Shown: positions 4,611 through 5,375 of the stretch, in pieces
Numbering within the stretch: position 1 is the stretch's first letter
Layout of the letters: every line of letters starts with the position of its first letter
Assembly: GCA_031259345.1 (NCBI GenBank)
Contig: JAIRLQ010000054.1
Coordinates: forward strand, 1 to 5,375
DNA: 5,375 nt
Direction of reading: 5' to 3'
From: Treponema sp.
GTDB taxonomy: Bacteria; Spirochaetota; Spirochaetia; Treponematales; Breznakiellaceae
Made by a program: the position numbers and the translations under genes
The notes under the pieces: generated by a model
The model's database searches: none
The model's input: the letters and a program-made list of their open reading frames with translations, nothing else
What the model was told of the DNA's origin: nothing

Positions 4611-5375
4611 TTAGCCAACATCCTCAATCAAGTTCTTCATGATATACTCCCGGCGCTCGGGAGTATTTTTTCCCATGTAGAAGTCGAGCACCTGGGGAAC
4701 GCCCTTTAGGGTATTTACCGAAACCGGCACAAGGCGCATATCCTCGCTTATGAACTGCCCGAACTCTTTAGGGTTAATTTCCCCCAGGCCCTTAAAGCGG
4801 GTTACCTCGCTTTGGGCTCCCAGCTCCGCCACACAAGCGTCCCGCTCCTTTTCGGTATAGCAATAGCGGGTTTCTTTTTTTGTGCGTACCCTAAAAAGAG
4901 GCGTTTCAAGTATGAAAACCTTACCTGTAGTTACCAGTTCTTCAAAGTATGACAGAAAAAAAGTAAGCAAAAGATTCCGTATGTGGAAACCGTCAAAGTC
5001 CGCGTCGGTGGCAATGACAATCCGGGCATAGCGCAGGCCTTCAATATCATTCTCGATACCCAGGGCCATCATCAAATTGTAAAGCTCTTCGTTTTTATAA
5101 ATGGCAGTCCGTTTTTTACCAAATACATTTTCCACTTTACCCCTAAGGGCAAAAATCGCCTGGGTCATCACATCCCGGCTTGTTACCATGGAACCCGCGG
5201 CGCTGTCCCCCTCGGTAAGGAAGATGGTAGAAAGCACTCCGTTTTTACCATCTTCCAGGTGATACTTGCAGTCTTTAAGCTTGGGTATTTTTAGGGCGAT
5301 TTTTCTGGCGGCTTCCCGGGCTTCTTTTTTTACCGCGTTAAGTTCCGTGCGCAGGCTTTCGTTGGCAACGATCTT
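4611..5375 (-). CDS. parE: DNA topoisomerase IV subunit B (type IIA topoisomerase B subunit), C-terminal part
   Basis: The frame is open from the right edge, so only the last 254 residues are present; the N-terminal GHKL ATPase domain and most of the transducer lie outside. The visible part contains the Toprim domain, which binds the Mg2+ needed for DNA cleavage. Its marks are TEGDSAAG (catalytic Glu at visible residue 55), DADFDGFHIR (metal-binding Asp at 124, 126, 128) and RFKGLGEI (193-200). The protein ends shortly after YMGKNTPERREYI without the long insertion or tail found in some GyrB proteins. The sequence is closest to what I remember of Bacteroidetes-type ParE (EGDSASG, TPLFRVR, FYMGKNTMER). 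A second gyrB-like paralogue is the alternative. An internal GTG at 5237 is not the start, because coding similarity continues upstream of it (residues 1-46, with a lysine-rich KIALKIPKLKDCKYH). It converges on lrp with 14 bases between the stops. Confidence 0.88.
   Translation of the reverse strand, partial: KIVANESLRTELNAVKKEAREAARKIALKIPKLKDCKYHLEDGKNGVLSTIFLTEGDSAAGSMVTSRDVMTQAIFALRGKVENVFGKKRTAIYKNEELYNLMMALGIENDIEGLRYARIVIATDADFDGFHIRNLLLTFFLSYFEELVTTGKVFILETPLFRVRTKKETRYCYTEKERDACVAELGAQSEVTRFKGLGEINPKEFGQFISEDMRLVPVSVNTLKGVPQVLDFYMGKNTPERREYIMKNLIEDVG
4644..4671 (+). terminator. Intrinsic terminator of the ald-lrp transcript, inside parE
   Basis: ATACTCCCG (4644-4652) and CGGGAGTAT (4658-4666) form a perfect 9-bp stem with a GCGCT loop, immediately followed by T's so that six T's run from 4666 to 4671. 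It lies 47 bases after the lrp stop and works only in the plus direction; on the minus strand the stem is followed by ATCATGAAG, not a T-run. The same bases encode GKNTPERREY near the parE C-terminus. Confidence 0.8.

Noticed and set aside
5235..5237. GTG at 5237 as the start of a short topoisomerase fragment gene
   Set aside because: The frame stays open to the window edge and the upstream 46 codons read as normal type IIA topoisomerase sequence, so this is an internal codon of a larger gene.
4983..5294. Plus-strand 103-codon open frame opposite parE
   Set aside because: It overlaps the Toprim domain coding sequence and has no recognisable product.

Overview
The window holds six genes, two of them cut by its edges, in three transcription units. 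All are recognisable bacterial families. Nothing looks like a mobile element, CRISPR array, RNA gene or phage. The coding DNA has moderate to high GC with frequent runs of G and C, while the control region between the first two units is extremely AT-rich. The parE product (TEGDSAAG, RFKGLGEI, YMGKNTPERR) resembles the topoisomerase IV B subunits I remember from Bacteroidetes. Together with the compact GDH, the alanine dehydrogenase and the general codon style, this makes me think of a spirochaete such as a gut Treponema. That is an impression from memory, not a demonstrated assignment.

Layout. (1) Minus strand, 1-1391: a DegT/DnrJ/EryC1/StrS-type PLP aminotransferase is followed after 15 bases by the start of a TIM-barrel sugar isomerase-like gene. 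A near-consensus promoter lies upstream (1428-1456). (2) 1392-1641: a 250-base divergent control region. The stretch 1441-1620 has only about 24 G/C in 180 bases and contains back-to-back promoters and several repeats. (3) Plus strand, 1642-4596: glutamate dehydrogenase, then a 143-base regulatory gap, then alanine dehydrogenase and an Lrp/AsnC regulator only 4 bases behind it. (4) Minus strand, 4611-5375: the C-terminal third or so of a type II topoisomerase B subunit (parE-like), convergent with lrp and separated by 14 bases.

How the genes fit together. Glutamate dehydrogenase and alanine dehydrogenase are both reversible NAD(P)-dependent enzymes that link ammonium to 2-oxoglutarate and to pyruvate. 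Beside an Lrp-type amino-acid sensor they form a small nitrogen/amino-acid module, either assimilating ammonium or disposing of amino groups and NADH as alanine. The ald promoter is flanked by two related operator-like elements spaced exactly 60 bases centre to centre. The downstream one is a 25-base near-perfect palindrome over the predicted transcription start. A strong intrinsic terminator for the ald-lrp transcript lies inside the opposing parE coding sequence. The minus-strand pair looks like amino-sugar or cyclitol metabolism, with substrate unknown.

I see no undescribed system here. The most interesting material is regulatory: the paired ald operators, a possibly related half-site upstream of gdh, the ald-lrp coupling without a Shine-Dalgarno, and the coding-embedded terminator.
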